A stretch of 64,000 nucleotides of DNA from RYN-230 sp963717125 (GCA_963717125.1 CAVQVG010000020.1:496001-560000); one strand, 5' to 3'; positions 8,185 to 17,428 are shown, numbered from the stretch's first letter. Notes: a model not told the origin generated them from the sequence alone. Made by a program: numbers and translations.

Positions 8185-11100
8185 CTAGCTCCCGACCGTG
8201 TAGGCGTAGGAAAAATCGTGGAAATCGGAGAACGACGCCGGGAACCCGACGGTGGGCTCAGAGCCTCCCCAGTCCGTCGAATCGATGACGCTGAGGGTGC
8301 CGTTCACCGCGGCGCCCGCAGCTGCCGTGGGCGACAGCGTCGCCGTCAGCGTCCCCGTGGCTCCGGGTGCCAGCTCTTCCGGCGTGACGGTATCGCCGCC
8401 ACTGACGTCGTTGCCCGAGGGCTGCAGTTCGAAGAACCCGACGTGGTTCGTCGTGTTCCTTACCGTCACCGTGATCGGGATGCTGGAGCCGGTGTCGATG
8501 GTCGTCGACGTCGACGTCGGGAGACCGGTCTCGGTGACGGGTGCGAGCTGGTTGTACGCGACGACCCCAGTGACAGTCTGGGAGAACTCCGTCCCGTCGG
8601 TCGTCGCGCCCTGCATCACGTCGATCTCCCACAGACCTGGCTGGGGATCGGGGGCGATGAGCGAGGCGTTTCCGGTCGGGTTGTCGGGCGTCGGCGTGGT
8701 GTCGACGGCTGTGACATCGATGTTCCCTGACTCGGTGACACCGGGCTCGAGGTCGGCCGGCGAGAACAGGTAGTAGTACACCGGGTCGTCGGCGGCGTGG
8801 TCCGGCGCGAAGAACGACACGTCGAGGTCCTTCGCACCCTGGGGCACGTCCACATAGAACGTCTTGATCTGCCCGGCACCGCGAGACACCGAGCTGGTCA
8901 GTGTGGCGCCGAACGAGCCACCGGCCGACGGGATGAGGGTACGCCGGGCGATCGGCACCGAGCTCCCGAGCCCGTCCGGCGCCGTGAACTGCACCGACTC
9001 GGGAGCATCGCCGGGAGTCCGGGGAAGGGCGATGCTGAGGGGCACGCTCACCGAGCTGCGAGGCGGGATGGTGACGGGCGCCGACGCCGGGCTTGCCGTG
9101 AAGTTCTGGCCGCTAGCCTGGAAGGTCACGGTCCCGGTGTAGGGCCCCGGGGTGTCCGGCGCCGTCTGCACGTGGCCGCGGCCGTTGGCCCACACGATCT
9201 GGGCCGTCCAGGTTCCGGGCATCGGATGCTCGACCGTGCTGTGCTGGATGTCCGGGCTGGCGTTGGGCCCGTTGGAGGCGCCGTAGTCGTACGACATCTG
9301 GGCCAGCCTCCCGGCCGGATCGGTCAAGATGAACGTCAGGATGTTGTCATGGCTGTTGGTCGGGTCCGGCCAGCGCATGTCGGCGTCGAGCACGCTGGTG
9401 CCCCTCGGCACCCGGAAGGCGATCGGTGCCGCCGCGGTCGCCCCCTGGGCGGGAATCGGGGCGCTCGGCGACGGGGCGCTGACGTTCTCGGTGACGGCCC
9501 TGCCGAGGCTCGTCTCGCTGCCAAGCACCCGGTAGGTGCCGGTGACCCGTTCGGTGCGGGAGGAGGCGTTGTACAGCGTGACCGAGTTGTGGACTGTCGC
9601 GCCGCCCGGGCCCTGGACGTCGAGCTGGGTGGGGTTGTCCACCAATTCGGGAGCGTTGGAATGCGTCTCGGTCGCCCCCGGCATCTGGCGGGCCGCCGCA
9701 ACGGCCGCGTAGATGTTCAGGAGGCCAGCGCCCTGCTGGTCTGCCTCAGCCCCGACATCGGTTGCCGTGCTGGTGAGGATCTCCTTCACCTGGGCTGGCG
9801 TCGGGGTGGCACCGCCGTGGGTGTCACGGTAGGCCTGGATCACGTCGGCGGCGGCACCGGAGATGAACGGGGCCGACTGGCTGGTGCCGCCAAAGGCCTC
9901 GGTCGGAAGCGGCGGTACCTGGCCGGCGCCGGCGGCAGCGAGCGCCAGGTAGCCGGGAGCGACCAGGTCGACCACGGCGCCATTGGGAGCGGTGCCGCCC
10001 GACGACAGGGTCGTCATGTTGTCGTTTTCCCAGCCCTTGGTGTAGCCATCGGCCTGGGCCAGGAGCCGGAGGTCGTTCGACCCGGCGGCGTCGATGACGT
10101 GGGGGTCATCGGCAGGGGCCTCGACCGTGCCGGACGAGCCGCTGTCGCCCGCGCTCTCGACCACGACAACGCCCGCTTGCACCATGGCGTCGTTCGCCGG
10201 GGCGAGCAGGTCGTCGTTGGCACCCGGCAGAGCGCCGAAGCCGTAGGACTCCGACACGACGTTGACACCCTCGTTTACCGCCTGCTGCAGCCCGGCGATG
10301 ACCTGTGACTCGGGAGCCACGATTTGACCCAGCGAGTTGGTGTCGGAGAAGGCACCGGTGGTCACAAGAGAAGCGCCGGTGGCGTCACCCACGATCCGGA
10401 AGCTGCAGTTCGCGGGGATGTTCGAGAAGGGCAGCTGAGACGCGTAGGTGTAGGTGACCGTGCCCTGGGCGGCGATGGTGGAGACGTCTCCGTTGAACTC
10501 GTCGCTGAAGACGTTCTCGGTCGGGTCCGGGGCATCGATGATCACGTGCTGCCCGTTGGGCCGGATCATGTTGGGGTTACCAGCCAACGTGTCGGCGTCG
10601 ACGTTCCCGACGATGACGCCCTGGCCCGTCGCGATCGCGGACGCTTCGCTTCGGGTCGTTCGGGTTGCTGGATGCGTCGTGGATGCTGGTGAGGGCTTCG
10701 GGCTCCACCAGCGGCTGGCCGGGAGAGCTATTGCACAATTGCTGCCCGTCGGCCGCCGTTGCCGGGATGGCCGGCTTCGCACCTGGGAGGCGGCCACCGT
10801 CTTCGTGGTCGACGTGCCGTCCCCGATGATGATGGTTCCGTCGGGGACGACCGCCTTGACGCCCCGGGTGTGGCTGAGCGCCTGTGCCTCGGCCGCCGGC
10901 ATGGCCGCCGCGACAGCGTTGAGGATCGAAAGGCTCGTGATATGCGTGGCCCCGACCTGCTTCAGCTGGGCTACGAGGGGAGCCTGCATGGACGCGGCCG
11001 TTGCTTCCCGGGCGTGCCGGTGGGCCCGGTTCGCTGGCAGGTTGGTGAGCTGGTCGTCGAACACGACCACCATGCGCTCTCGCTTGCCGGACGAGCGGGC

Positions 11101-11253
11101 TTTGACCTGGCTCGGGCTCAACTTAGAAAAGCTTGGCCTCGGCACACTGGCTCGGGCGGTCGAACCGGCTGCCCAGCCGGCGCCGGTCATCCCTGTGACG
11201 CCGAGCGCGGCCGTACCGAGCAACGAAACAGCCTTACGGAGGGTTAAGGACAT
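8185..11253 (-). CDS. Secreted subtilisin-like (S8) serine peptidase family protein
   Basis: About 1022 residues. The start is taken at MSLTLRKAVSLLG, giving a clean signal peptide (charged start, hydrophobic core, AGWAAGSTARA). A propeptide-like region follows (MVVVFDDQLTNLPAN and TRGVKAVVPDGT), then the catalytic domain and a long C-terminal region with beta-sandwich-like repeats. The serine motif is clear (FGGTSQSAPFISGAAA) and an Asp-bearing VGNVDADTLAGNP is present, but the usual HGTxVAG is not seen; the equivalent stretch reads GDVSTIAAQG. About 90 bp (near 10665-10775) are out of frame: the next frame reads KPAIPATAADGQQLCNSSPG and EPEALTSIHDASS. One missing and one extra base would restore it. 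Activity is therefore uncertain. Confidence 0.8.
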   Translation of the reverse strand: MSLTLRKAVSLLGTAALGVTGMTGAGWAAGSTARASVPRPSFSKLSPSQVKARSSGKRERMVVVFDDQLTNLPANRAHRHAREATAASMQAPLVAQLKQVGATHITSLSILNAVAAAMPAAEAQALSHTRGVKAVVPDGTIIIGDGTSTTKTVAASQVRSRPSRQRRPTGSNCAIALPASRWWSPKPSPASTTHPATRTTRSEASAIATGQGVIVGNVDADTLAGNPNMIRPNGQHVIIDAPDPTENVFSDEFNGDVSTIAAQGTVTYTYASQLPFSNIPANCSFRIVGDATGASLVTTGAFSDTNSLGQIVAPESQVIAGLQQAVNEGVNVVSESYGFGALPGANDDLLAPANDAMVQAGVVVVESAGDSGSSGTVEAPADDPHVIDAAGSNDLRLLAQADGYTKGWENDNMTTLSSGGTAPNGAVVDLVAPGYLALAAAGAGQVPPLPTEAFGGTSQSAPFISGAAADVIQAYRDTHGGATPTPAQVKEILTSTATDVGAEADQQGAGLLNIYAAVAAARQMPGATETHSNAPELVDNPTQLDVQGPGGATVHNSVTLYNASSRTERVTGTYRVLGSETSLGRAVTENVSAPSPSAPIPAQGATAAAPIAFRVPRGTSVLDADMRWPDPTNSHDNILTFILTDPAGRLAQMSYDYGASNGPNASPDIQHSTVEHPMPGTWTAQIVWANGRGHVQTAPDTPGPYTGTVTFQASGQNFTASPASAPVTIPPRSSVSVPLSIALPRTPGDAPESVQFTAPDGLGSSVPIARRTLIPSAGGSFGATLTSSVSRGAGQIKTFYVDVPQGAKDLDVSFFAPDHAADDPVYYYLFSPADLEPGVTESGNIDVTAVDTTPTPDNPTGNASLIAPDPQPGLWEIDVMQGATTDGTEFSQTVTGVVAYNQLAPVTETGLPTSTSTTIDTGSSIPITVTVRNTTNHVGFFELQPSGNDVSGGDTVTPEELAPGATGTLTATLSPTAAAGAAVNGTLSVIDSTDWGGSEPTVGFPASFSDFHDFSYAYTVGS

Positions 11254-11600
11254 TCTGCTGCCGCCATTCTGGCCCACTCTAGGGCTCCCTGGACGTAACG
11301 GTACTTTCGGGTGTAGCACCCTTATCGCCGCTGGATCAAGGACGGATTAGAAGTCGGAGGGTCCACACCGGCCCCGAACAGCCATGTCATGCGTGCCCGT
11401 CTGGTGCCGGGTGGGCCGGCTGGCGCCGGCGAGGCCAGCAACGAGGCCAGCCGGATGATCACGAGGTACCGAGGACAGGCTGGCGAGCTGGGGATCAGTT
11501 ATGAAAACTCGATAATCTGAGTAAAGTTTCCGGCATTATGTGAAACGGTTCCTGATCCGACTGAAATGGGTTCGGCCTGTCCGAAATAGGGGGATTCGTT
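11254..11600. other. Intergenic region, 347 bp
   Basis: Separates the divergent subtilase-like gene and the orphan membrane protein. It holds a short direct repeat (GAGGCCAGC, AAC, GAGGCCAGC near 11430-11450) and becomes AT-richer after about 11500, where GATAATCTGAGTAAAG lies. A possible minus-strand promoter for the peptidase reads TTGATC, 18 nt, TACACC. No gene is evident. Confidence 0.4.
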
Positions 11601-12587
11601 ATGGAATCACGGGGAACGTCTAGGGACACGCGGTGGGCCTTGGAGTGGCTGGCCGGTGTCGTCGTCGGCGCATCGGTGTTGCTGGTGGTGCTGGTTGGCC
11701 CATTGCACATTGTCACTGGCGGTACGGGTCGTATAGCCGCAACCCTCGCCTTCGTTGGCGTGCTGGTAACTGCCGCCGCATCGATTATTGGCCTAACAGT
11801 CACCCGGCAATCAAGCCGTGCGGCGGAAAACCGCCTAAGGCTAGATGCTGCGATGCGTGCAGGCGAATCATTCTCTTCTCGAACATCAGAACCGGTAAAC
11901 TCAGCTTCTGTAGCTTCGAGCTTGCTCGCACTTACTAGACTGGATAATGTCGATCTCGCCGTCGCGCTTCTGGTAGATTTCTGGCTGCCCGGCGTTGAAG
12001 CGAGGGTATCAGACGAGGCGGCTATCCTAGTCGTGGATGCAGCACTCAGATCCGGAAGACCAAACGCACAGCTAGTTGCAGCCGAAGTGCTGTGCCGAAA
12101 TTCGGTGCACCTCGACCCTTGCCAGTCAACGCACTGGCCTAGCTATATTGATGGCTGCTGGAACCCCGGGTTCGGCCCGAAGACTAGGCTGCTGCTCATA
12201 GATGCGCTCACACGCATGGCTATATCCAAAGTTCCCGTAAATGAGAACGCTTTGAGGTCTGTCGCAGTTCGGCTATACGGAGTCTACCAGGGCGAACCCA
12301 AAAACAGTAATGCCAGAGGTTGCGTAGCCACGCTAATTGCCGCGCTAACCCCCACCTTGGGTCGTCTAGGATATGACGACTTTATGCAAGGCAACACGGA
12401 AGTTATGCTTAGTGCGCTTCTAGAGGCCGCCAGTCATGCGAAACCTAATCCCGACGATTTCCTTGCGCGTATGGCGAAAGCCCGCTCCGAAGACCTGCGC
12501 AAATGGGCAGAACCGTGCACCAAAGGAGATGTTGAGCTAATGCACAGTGCCCTTGCTGCAACCACCACCAACCCAACGCCAAAGTGA
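11601..12587 (+). CDS. Orphan two-helix membrane protein of unknown function, atypical base composition
   Basis: 328 residues, not recognised. Two hydrophobic segments occur near the N-terminus (residues 14-41, ending LVGPLHIV, and 48-67, ATLAFVGVLVTAAASIIGL). A soluble mostly helical region follows with Leu/Ala-rich stretches (SVASSLLALTRLDNVDLAV, AAEVLCRNSVHLD), possibly HEAT-like. The ATG is preceded by a G-rich Shine-Dalgarno (AGGGGGA). Codons such as CTA, TCA, ATA, AGA and AAA are common here and rare in every neighbour, so this gene was probably acquired by transfer. It lies inside the segment bounded by the 44-bp repeat. Confidence 0.7.
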   Translation: MESRGTSRDTRWALEWLAGVVVGASVLLVVLVGPLHIVTGGTGRIAATLAFVGVLVTAAASIIGLTVTRQSSRAAENRLRLDAAMRAGESFSSRTSEPVNSASVASSLLALTRLDNVDLAVALLVDFWLPGVEARVSDEAAILVVDAALRSGRPNAQLVAAEVLCRNSVHLDPCQSTHWPSYIDGCWNPGFGPKTRLLLIDALTRMAISKVPVNENALRSVAVRLYGVYQGEPKNSNARGCVATLIAALTPTLGRLGYDDFMQGNTEVMLSALLEAASHAKPNPDDFLARMAKARSEDLRKWAEPCTKGDVELMHSALAATTTNPTPK

Positions 12588-12625
12588 ATACGACGTCTCA
12601 TCTGCAATCCCTCATCCCCAGAGGA

Positions 12626-12669
12626 GGCGCCGCCGCGCTGGCCATCCTGCGCACCTACGCCGCCTGACC
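12626..12669 (+). repeat. 44-bp direct repeat, copy 2 (gene 3'-end remnant)
   Basis: Near copy of 8058-8101, including the in-frame TGA. Here it is not attached to an upstream TIGR03084 coding sequence; the preceding bases belong to the AT-richer insert. It looks like the 3' scar of a duplicated or invaded gene end. Confidence 0.75.
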
Positions 12670-12677
12670 ACCGTCAT

Positions 12678-13859
12678 TCACCGGAGCGGCCGGAACGCCG
12701 CCCGGATCTCGGTCGCAAACAGCTCGGGTTCTTCCCAGGCGGCGAAGTGGCCGCCCCTGGCGGCCTCGTGGAAGTAGGCGAGGGTGGGGTAGCCCAGCTC
12801 GACCCAGCTGCGCGGGGCCCGGAAGATCTCGCCGGGGAACGTGGTGAAGCCGACCGGAACCTCGACCTGCGGAGGAGGCTGTCCGGCGGCAAGGGCTTGG
12901 GCTCGTCCGCTCTCCCAGTACGACCGGGCCGCCGATGCCCCAGTGCCCGTCAGCCAGTACACAGAGATGTTGTCGAGGATGTGGTCCCGGGTGAGGCCCC
13001 CGGACGGCTGCCCGTCGACGAAGGCGCGGGAGATCTTCTCGTAGGCGTCGGTGTCGTGGTCGAGCATCCAGCCCGCCAGGGCGGCGGGTGAATCCAGCAG
13101 GGCGTAACCGATCGTCTGGGGCCGCGTGGCCTGCTCCAGGAAGTAGCCGAAGCCGGTGGCCCTGAAGGTCTTGGTCTGCTCGAGCGCCGCGCGTTCCTGC
13201 TCGGTGTCCGCTGGCATCGGGCCGCCGCCCAGCGCCGTCACGAGCAAGTTCATGTGGATGCCGACCAGCCCCTCAGGGCCCTGGCGGCCCATCGCGTCGG
13301 TGACGGAGGCGCCCACGTCGCCGCCCTGGGCGACGTAGCGGGTGTAGCCGAGGCGGCGCATCAGCCCCGCCCACGCTTGGGCGACGCGGGCGGGGCCCCA
13401 GCCGACCTCGGTCGGCTCGCCGGAGAAGCCGTAGCCGGGCAGCGACGGCACGACGAGATGGAACGCGTCCTCCTCGCGTCCGCCATGCGCGGTCGGGTCG
13501 GTGAGCGGGCCGACCACCCCGAGCAGCTCGATCACCGAGCCGGGCCAGCCATGGGTGATGATCAGCGGCAACGCATCCGCGTGCGGCGACTTCACGTGGA
13601 TGAAGTGGATGTCCACCCCGTCGATCTCGGTCGTGAACTGCGGCAGCTCGTTCAGTTTCGCCTCGCACCGGCGCCAGTCGTAATCGGCCGCCCAGTAGCG
13701 GGCGAGCTCCTGGATGGTCGCCAACTGCACGCCCTGCGACCGATCGGCGACGAGTTCCTGGCTCGGCCAGCGTGTAGCGGCGATGCGCCGCCGAAGGTCG
13801 GCGATCGCTTCTTCGGGCACGCCGACGCGGAAGGGACGGATTTCAGTTTCGCTGGACAT
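12678..13859 (-). CDS. Epoxide hydrolase (EHN domain, alpha/beta hydrolase)
   Basis: 393 residues from the ATG at MSSETEIRPF; an upstream in-frame extension (WVARREYVPFRRAPS) lacks family character. An N-terminal epoxide hydrolase domain (residues 5-110: RPFRVGVPEEAIADLRRRI, LNELPQFTTEIDG) precedes the alpha/beta hydrolase core. The core has the oxyanion motif HGWPGS (103-108), nucleophile Asp181 in QGGDVG, and the late His in ARGGHFAAWEEPELF. It would hydrolyse an epoxide to a diol through an ester intermediate in the cytoplasm. Substrate unknown. It is a single-gene unit convergent with the preceding remnant. Confidence 0.85.
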   Translation of the reverse strand: MSSETEIRPFRVGVPEEAIADLRRRIAATRWPSQELVADRSQGVQLATIQELARYWAADYDWRRCEAKLNELPQFTTEIDGVDIHFIHVKSPHADALPLIITHGWPGSVIELLGVVGPLTDPTAHGGREEDAFHLVVPSLPGYGFSGEPTEVGWGPARVAQAWAGLMRRLGYTRYVAQGGDVGASVTDAMGRQGPEGLVGIHMNLLVTALGGGPMPADTEQERAALEQTKTFRATGFGYFLEQATRPQTIGYALLDSPAALAGWMLDHDTDAYEKISRAFVDGQPSGGLTRDHILDNISVYWLTGTGASAARSYWESGRAQALAAGQPPPQVEVPVGFTTFPGEIFRAPRSWVELGYPTLAYFHEAARGGHFAAWEEPELFATEIRAAFRPLR

Positions 13860-14025
13860 ACGTTTCCACCCCCGGGATGGCGCGCGCCGAAATGGGACAT
13901 ATTCCCGCCGGGCAACCCATTCATGCACGCAACGGCGGATGTAGCCGGTGTGCAGACCGTATGGAGACGGCGTGGAGACGCAGCGGCCATGCTGGCAGTC
14001 AGCGGAACTGTCCTAGAGTGCTCGG

Positions 14026-14452
14026 GTGAGAGCTGTGGCGCAACGAGTGACGCAGGCCAGCGTGTCGGTGAACGGGCAGGTCGTCGGCGCCATCGACGAA
14101 CCCGGGCTGCTGGTCCTGGTCGGCGTGACGCATGACGACACGCCGGCCCAGGCGGCGAAGCTGGCCGCCAAGCTGTGGGGGCTGCGCATCCTGGACGGCG
14201 AGAAGTCCTGCTCTGACGTGAACGCGCCGCTGCTGGTGATCAGCCAGTTCACGCTGTACGCGGATACCCGTAAGGGCCGCCTGGCCGACCTGGCAGGCGG
14301 CCGCGCCCGGCCCGGTCGCGGAACCGCTGGTGGACGCGGTGGTCGCGGCGCTGCGCGAGCTGGGCGCCCGGGTGCAGACCGGCGTGTTCGGCGCGCACAT
14401 GAAGGTCAGCCTGGTCAACGACGGCCCGGTCACCCTCATCCTGGAGATGTGA
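14026..14452 (+). pseudogene. dtd: D-aminoacyl-tRNA deacylase, single-base frameshift
   Basis: DTD hydrolyses D-aminoacyl-tRNAs as a proofreading step. Both signature motifs are present: SQFTLYADTRKGR and, in the next frame, the Gly-Pro motif NDGPVTLILEM. The frame breaks near 14284. Reading CCTGG as CCGG (one extra T) joins TRKGR to RPTWQAAAPGP and gives a normal length of about 142 residues. The GTG start has TAGAGT at 14014-14019, six nt upstream, and no Shine-Dalgarno, typical of a leaderless mRNA. As drawn the protein would lose its C-terminal half; a sequence error is the simplest explanation because the rest is well conserved. Confidence 0.85.
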
Positions 14453-14457
14453 GCCCC

Positions 14458-15495
14458 GTGACACGCCACCGGCTCCGGGCCGCCTGGCTCAGCCTGGCGC
14501 TGGGCCTGGCGCTGGCGGCGTGCTCGTCTGGCGGCGTCACGGTCAGCGGGGGTACCGGCGGTGGGCCGACGCCGCCCGCGCACTGGGTCCGGTTCCGGCA
14601 TCTGCCCGGCGTCGTGGATCTGGCTGGGCCGGGACGGGACGGCGGGTTCACCGTGGCCGCCGCCGGGCGGCTGTTCACGCTGAGCCGGGTGGGCGCGCTG
14701 CGGCCGTTCGCCCGCGGGCCGGGCGGTTACACCACGGCGATCGGGCCGGAGCCGTATCTCACCATGCCCGCCGCGGGCCAGGTCGCCGGGACCCGGTGCT
14801 CGTTCCCCAGCGGTGCGATCTTCGCCATCCAGCCGGACCGGCCGCCCGGCGTCATCATGATCGGCGCCGACGGCCGGGCCCGCCGTTTCGTGAACCTGCC
14901 GAGCACCCTGACGCCCAACGGCATCACGGGCGACACCACCGGGCGGTTCGGGCACGCCGTGCTGGTCACGGCCCGGAATGGAACCGGAACAACCGTGCTG
15001 GCCGTCAACTGCACCGGCGGCGTGCGGACGATCACCGCGCACGCCCCGCACATGGAGGGCGGCATGTCGGTCGCGCCGGCCTCGTTCGGCCGGTACGGCG
15101 GCGACCTCATCGGCCCGGACGAGTCCACCGGCCGGGTCTACGCCATCGCGCCGGACGGCGCGGTCCGGCTGCTGGTCCAGTCCCGGCTGCCGCACGGCGG
15201 GGACATCGGAGTGGAGAGCACCGGGTTCGTACCGCCCGGGTTCGGCGCGGGCAGCGCCGCGTACCTGGCCGACCGGTTCTCCCGCGGGAACAAGCACCCG
15301 GGGACCAACAGCATCCTCCGGCTGCCCGGCGCTGAGCTGCTCGCGGCCGGGGTCCGCCCGGGCGACCTGCTGGTAGCCACCGAGGGCAGCGCGCGGACCA
15401 TCGACGTCCGCTGCGCCGCCGCCTGCACGGTGCGCTACATCGCCATCGGGCTGGCGATCAGCCACGCCGAAGGGCACATCGTGTTCACCCGCTGA
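14458..15495 (+). CDS. Secreted lipoprotein, possible beta-propeller
   Basis: 345 residues from GTG 14458, 5 bp after dtd. A lipoprotein signal ends in LALAAC-SSGG, so it is probably anchored on the outer face of the membrane. Repeating short segments (GRLFTLSRVGALRPFA, GVIMIGADGRARRFV, GRVYAIAPDGAVRLLV) look like blades of a propeller of the SMP-30/NHL-like type. Function unknown. The last 11 bp overlap the convergent nitrilase-like gene. Confidence 0.7.
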   Translation: MTRHRLRAAWLSLALGLALAACSSGGVTVSGGTGGGPTPPAHWVRFRHLPGVVDLAGPGRDGGFTVAAAGRLFTLSRVGALRPFARGPGGYTTAIGPEPYLTMPAAGQVAGTRCSFPSGAIFAIQPDRPPGVIMIGADGRARRFVNLPSTLTPNGITGDTTGRFGHAVLVTARNGTGTTVLAVNCTGGVRTITAHAPHMEGGMSVAPASFGRYGGDLIGPDESTGRVYAIAPDGAVRLLVQSRLPHGGDIGVESTGFVPPGFGAGSAAYLADRFSRGNKHPGTNSILRLPGAELLAAGVRPGDLLVATEGSARTIDVRCAAACTVRYIAIGLAISHAEGHIVFTR

Positions 15496-16567
15496 CGTCG
15501 TCCCCGGACGGCCGGCGCCAGATGTCCCGCTTGTGCATCAACTCGATCTGCGCATCGATCACCTCACGCCGGTATTCCGCGTGCTGGTACGGCGCCCGGT
15601 CCAGGTAGAGGTTCTTCGGGTAGACCGGCTCCTCGTAGATGATCTGGTACTGCTCGGTGGTCAGGTCCTTGATCCAGTTGTCCCACTGCGCGCCGGCCCG
15701 GAACCGGCGCAGCGCCTCGACGTCGATCGTCCCGGCCACCCAGGACGACCCCCCGCTGTAGTCGTGCCGCCCGACGATCTGCCCGCGGTAGTCGATCACC
15801 GCCGACCCCCCGCCGAACGTGTCGATCGCCACGTCGGAATCGGCGTTGAGAAAATATGTCCCCACGTTGCACGCGATCAGATACATGTTGTTGTCCAGGG
15901 CGCGGGCCCGGTTCTGGATCTCGAACAGGCCGTTGCCCACGTGCGGGTGCGGGTACGGGCCACGGTAGACGACCTCAGCCCCATTCATGGCCAATCCGCG
16001 CGCGTTCTCGGGATACGAGCCCTCGTTCGCCATCAGGAAGCCGAGCCGGCCGATCCCCGTGTCGGCGACCGGGTAGAACGCGTCGAGGTTGCGTCCGTAC
16101 AGCTCGACCCAGCGATCCCAGACGTTGTGCGGGGTCACCGAGTGCTCGACCGGCAGCAACGGCACGACCTTGTGGTGCCGGAGGATGACTTCGCCGTCCG
16201 GGTCGAGGATGAACCCGACGTTGAAGAACCGACCGGGGAACTCCGGATGGCGGGCCTTGGCCTGGCCCATCAGGAAGGCGTTCCATTGCCGGGCCAGCCG
16301 GCCGAGGTAATCCGTTTCCGGGCCCGGGATATCGATCGCGCATTCCCGGGCGAACTCCTCGTGGTCGAGGTCCAGGACTTCGTCGTTGAAGCCTTGCAGG
16401 GCGCCTTCCGGAATGGCGATGAGGCGCACCGGCAGGTCCAGGCTGGACAGCCAGGACGCCGCCTTGATCAGGTGCGACAGATGCTCCAGATTGGTGGCGA
16501 TCTCGTCGCGGCGCCGGATGCCGCGCATGGTGGGCACCAGGCCCAGGGCCTGATAGGGCTCGATCAT
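15485..16567 (-). CDS. Nitrilase-superfamily protein lacking the catalytic cysteine
   Basis: 360 residues from the ATG at MIEPYQALGLV, chosen for the AGGGA 8 nt upstream; an in-frame ATG 36 bp earlier has none. The carbon-nitrogen hydrolase fold is clear: Glu54 in AIPEGAL and Lys133 in RHHKVV occupy the first two catalytic positions. The third, where amidases have Cys-(Asp/Asn)-(Asp/Glu)-Gly-(Asn/Ser)-Tyr-Pro-Glu, reads ANEGSYPE with Ala180. Classical amidase chemistry is therefore unlikely. It may be a regulatory or structural homologue, or belong to an unusual subgroup. No partner gene is obvious. Confidence 0.75.
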   Translation of the reverse strand: MIEPYQALGLVPTMRGIRRRDEIATNLEHLSHLIKAASWLSSLDLPVRLIAIPEGALQGFNDEVLDLDHEEFARECAIDIPGPETDYLGRLARQWNAFLMGQAKARHPEFPGRFFNVGFILDPDGEVILRHHKVVPLLPVEHSVTPHNVWDRWVELYGRNLDAFYPVADTGIGRLGFLMANEGSYPENARGLAMNGAEVVYRGPYPHPHVGNGLFEIQNRARALDNNMYLIACNVGTYFLNADSDVAIDTFGGGSAVIDYRGQIVGRHDYSGGSSWVAGTIDVEALRRFRAGAQWDNWIKDLTTEQYQIIYEEPVYPKNLYLDRAPYQHAEYRREVIDAQIELMHKRDIWRRPSGDDVSG

Positions 16568-16689
16568 GGCGAATCCCTGCGGCCCGCGGTGATCCCGCGC
16601 CACGCTGGCGCTCGTCGCGGGCTGAACCTGTTCTACCCCGGCCCCAGGTCCGTTGTCAGGAGCCCACTTTGCCTAACGCCAGCGCCTGG

Positions 16690-17424
16690 CTAATGCGCCC
16701 GGGCCACGGCGATGATCTCGGGGCTGGCCGGGCTGACCGGTGACCGGTCCCAGTCGCCGTACCAGGTGACGTCGGTCAGGCCCGCCCCGGTGAGGAACCC
16801 GGCCAGCTCGGCCTGGTCCATGAAACGCAGCGTGTCCGGGGTGACGACGCTCTCCCCGTCCGGGAACCGGATGCACGTCTCGTAGGTGACGAACTGGCCG
16901 CTGACCGAGCTGATGTCGTAATGGACGTCGGCCGGGCCGGCCGTGGTATCCACCCGCTCCTTGGTTTCCTCCGGGGACCAGTACCGCCATTCCCGGGCCT
17001 CGGGGTTCCTCGTCTCGAACGCGACCCGGCCGCCCGGGGCCAGCTGCCGCCGGAGGGCGGCCAGGGCGCCCCGGACGTCGTCGTCACCGAGCAGCAACTG
17101 GAACACGTGACCGGTCATCACGACCAGGTCGAAGCGGGTGGGCACGGACAGGCCGGCGGCGTCCGTCTCGATCCAGCGCACCCGCTCACCGCCGGGCCGG
17201 GCGCGGGCCACCGCCAGCATGGCCGCCGCCGGGTCCGCGCCGGTCACCTGATGGCCCTGCGCGGCGAACGCGCAGGCCAGCAGGCCGGTGCCGCAGCCCA
17301 TGTCGAGGATGGTCTGCGGTGGCTGGCCGGCCAGGCTGAGGTAGAACGCAGTGTCGTCGCCCGGCGGGTTCAGCGCGTCGTACAGGGCGGCCAGCCTGGT
17401 GTCGGCGTAGGCGGCGCTCAGCAC
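16690..17424 (-). CDS. Class I SAM-dependent methyltransferase
   Basis: 244 residues. Motif I ILDMGCGTGLLACAFA, followed by GADPAAAML (acidic loop after beta 2) and the LAPGGRVAFETRNP motif, place it in the small-molecule methyltransferase group (Methyltransf_25-like). Substrate unknown. Its start lies 4 bp after the DUF6624 stop, so the two are co-transcribed. Confidence 0.8.
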   Translation of the reverse strand: MLSAAYADTRLAALYDALNPPGDDTAFYLSLAGQPPQTILDMGCGTGLLACAFAAQGHQVTGADPAAAMLAVARARPGGERVRWIETDAAGLSVPTRFDLVVMTGHVFQLLLGDDDVRGALAALRRQLAPGGRVAFETRNPEAREWRYWSPEETKERVDTTAGPADVHYDISSVSGQFVTYETCIRFPDGESVVTPDTLRFMDQAELAGFLTGAGLTDVTWYGDWDRSPVSPASPEIIAVARAH

Positions 17425-17428
17425 CGGC

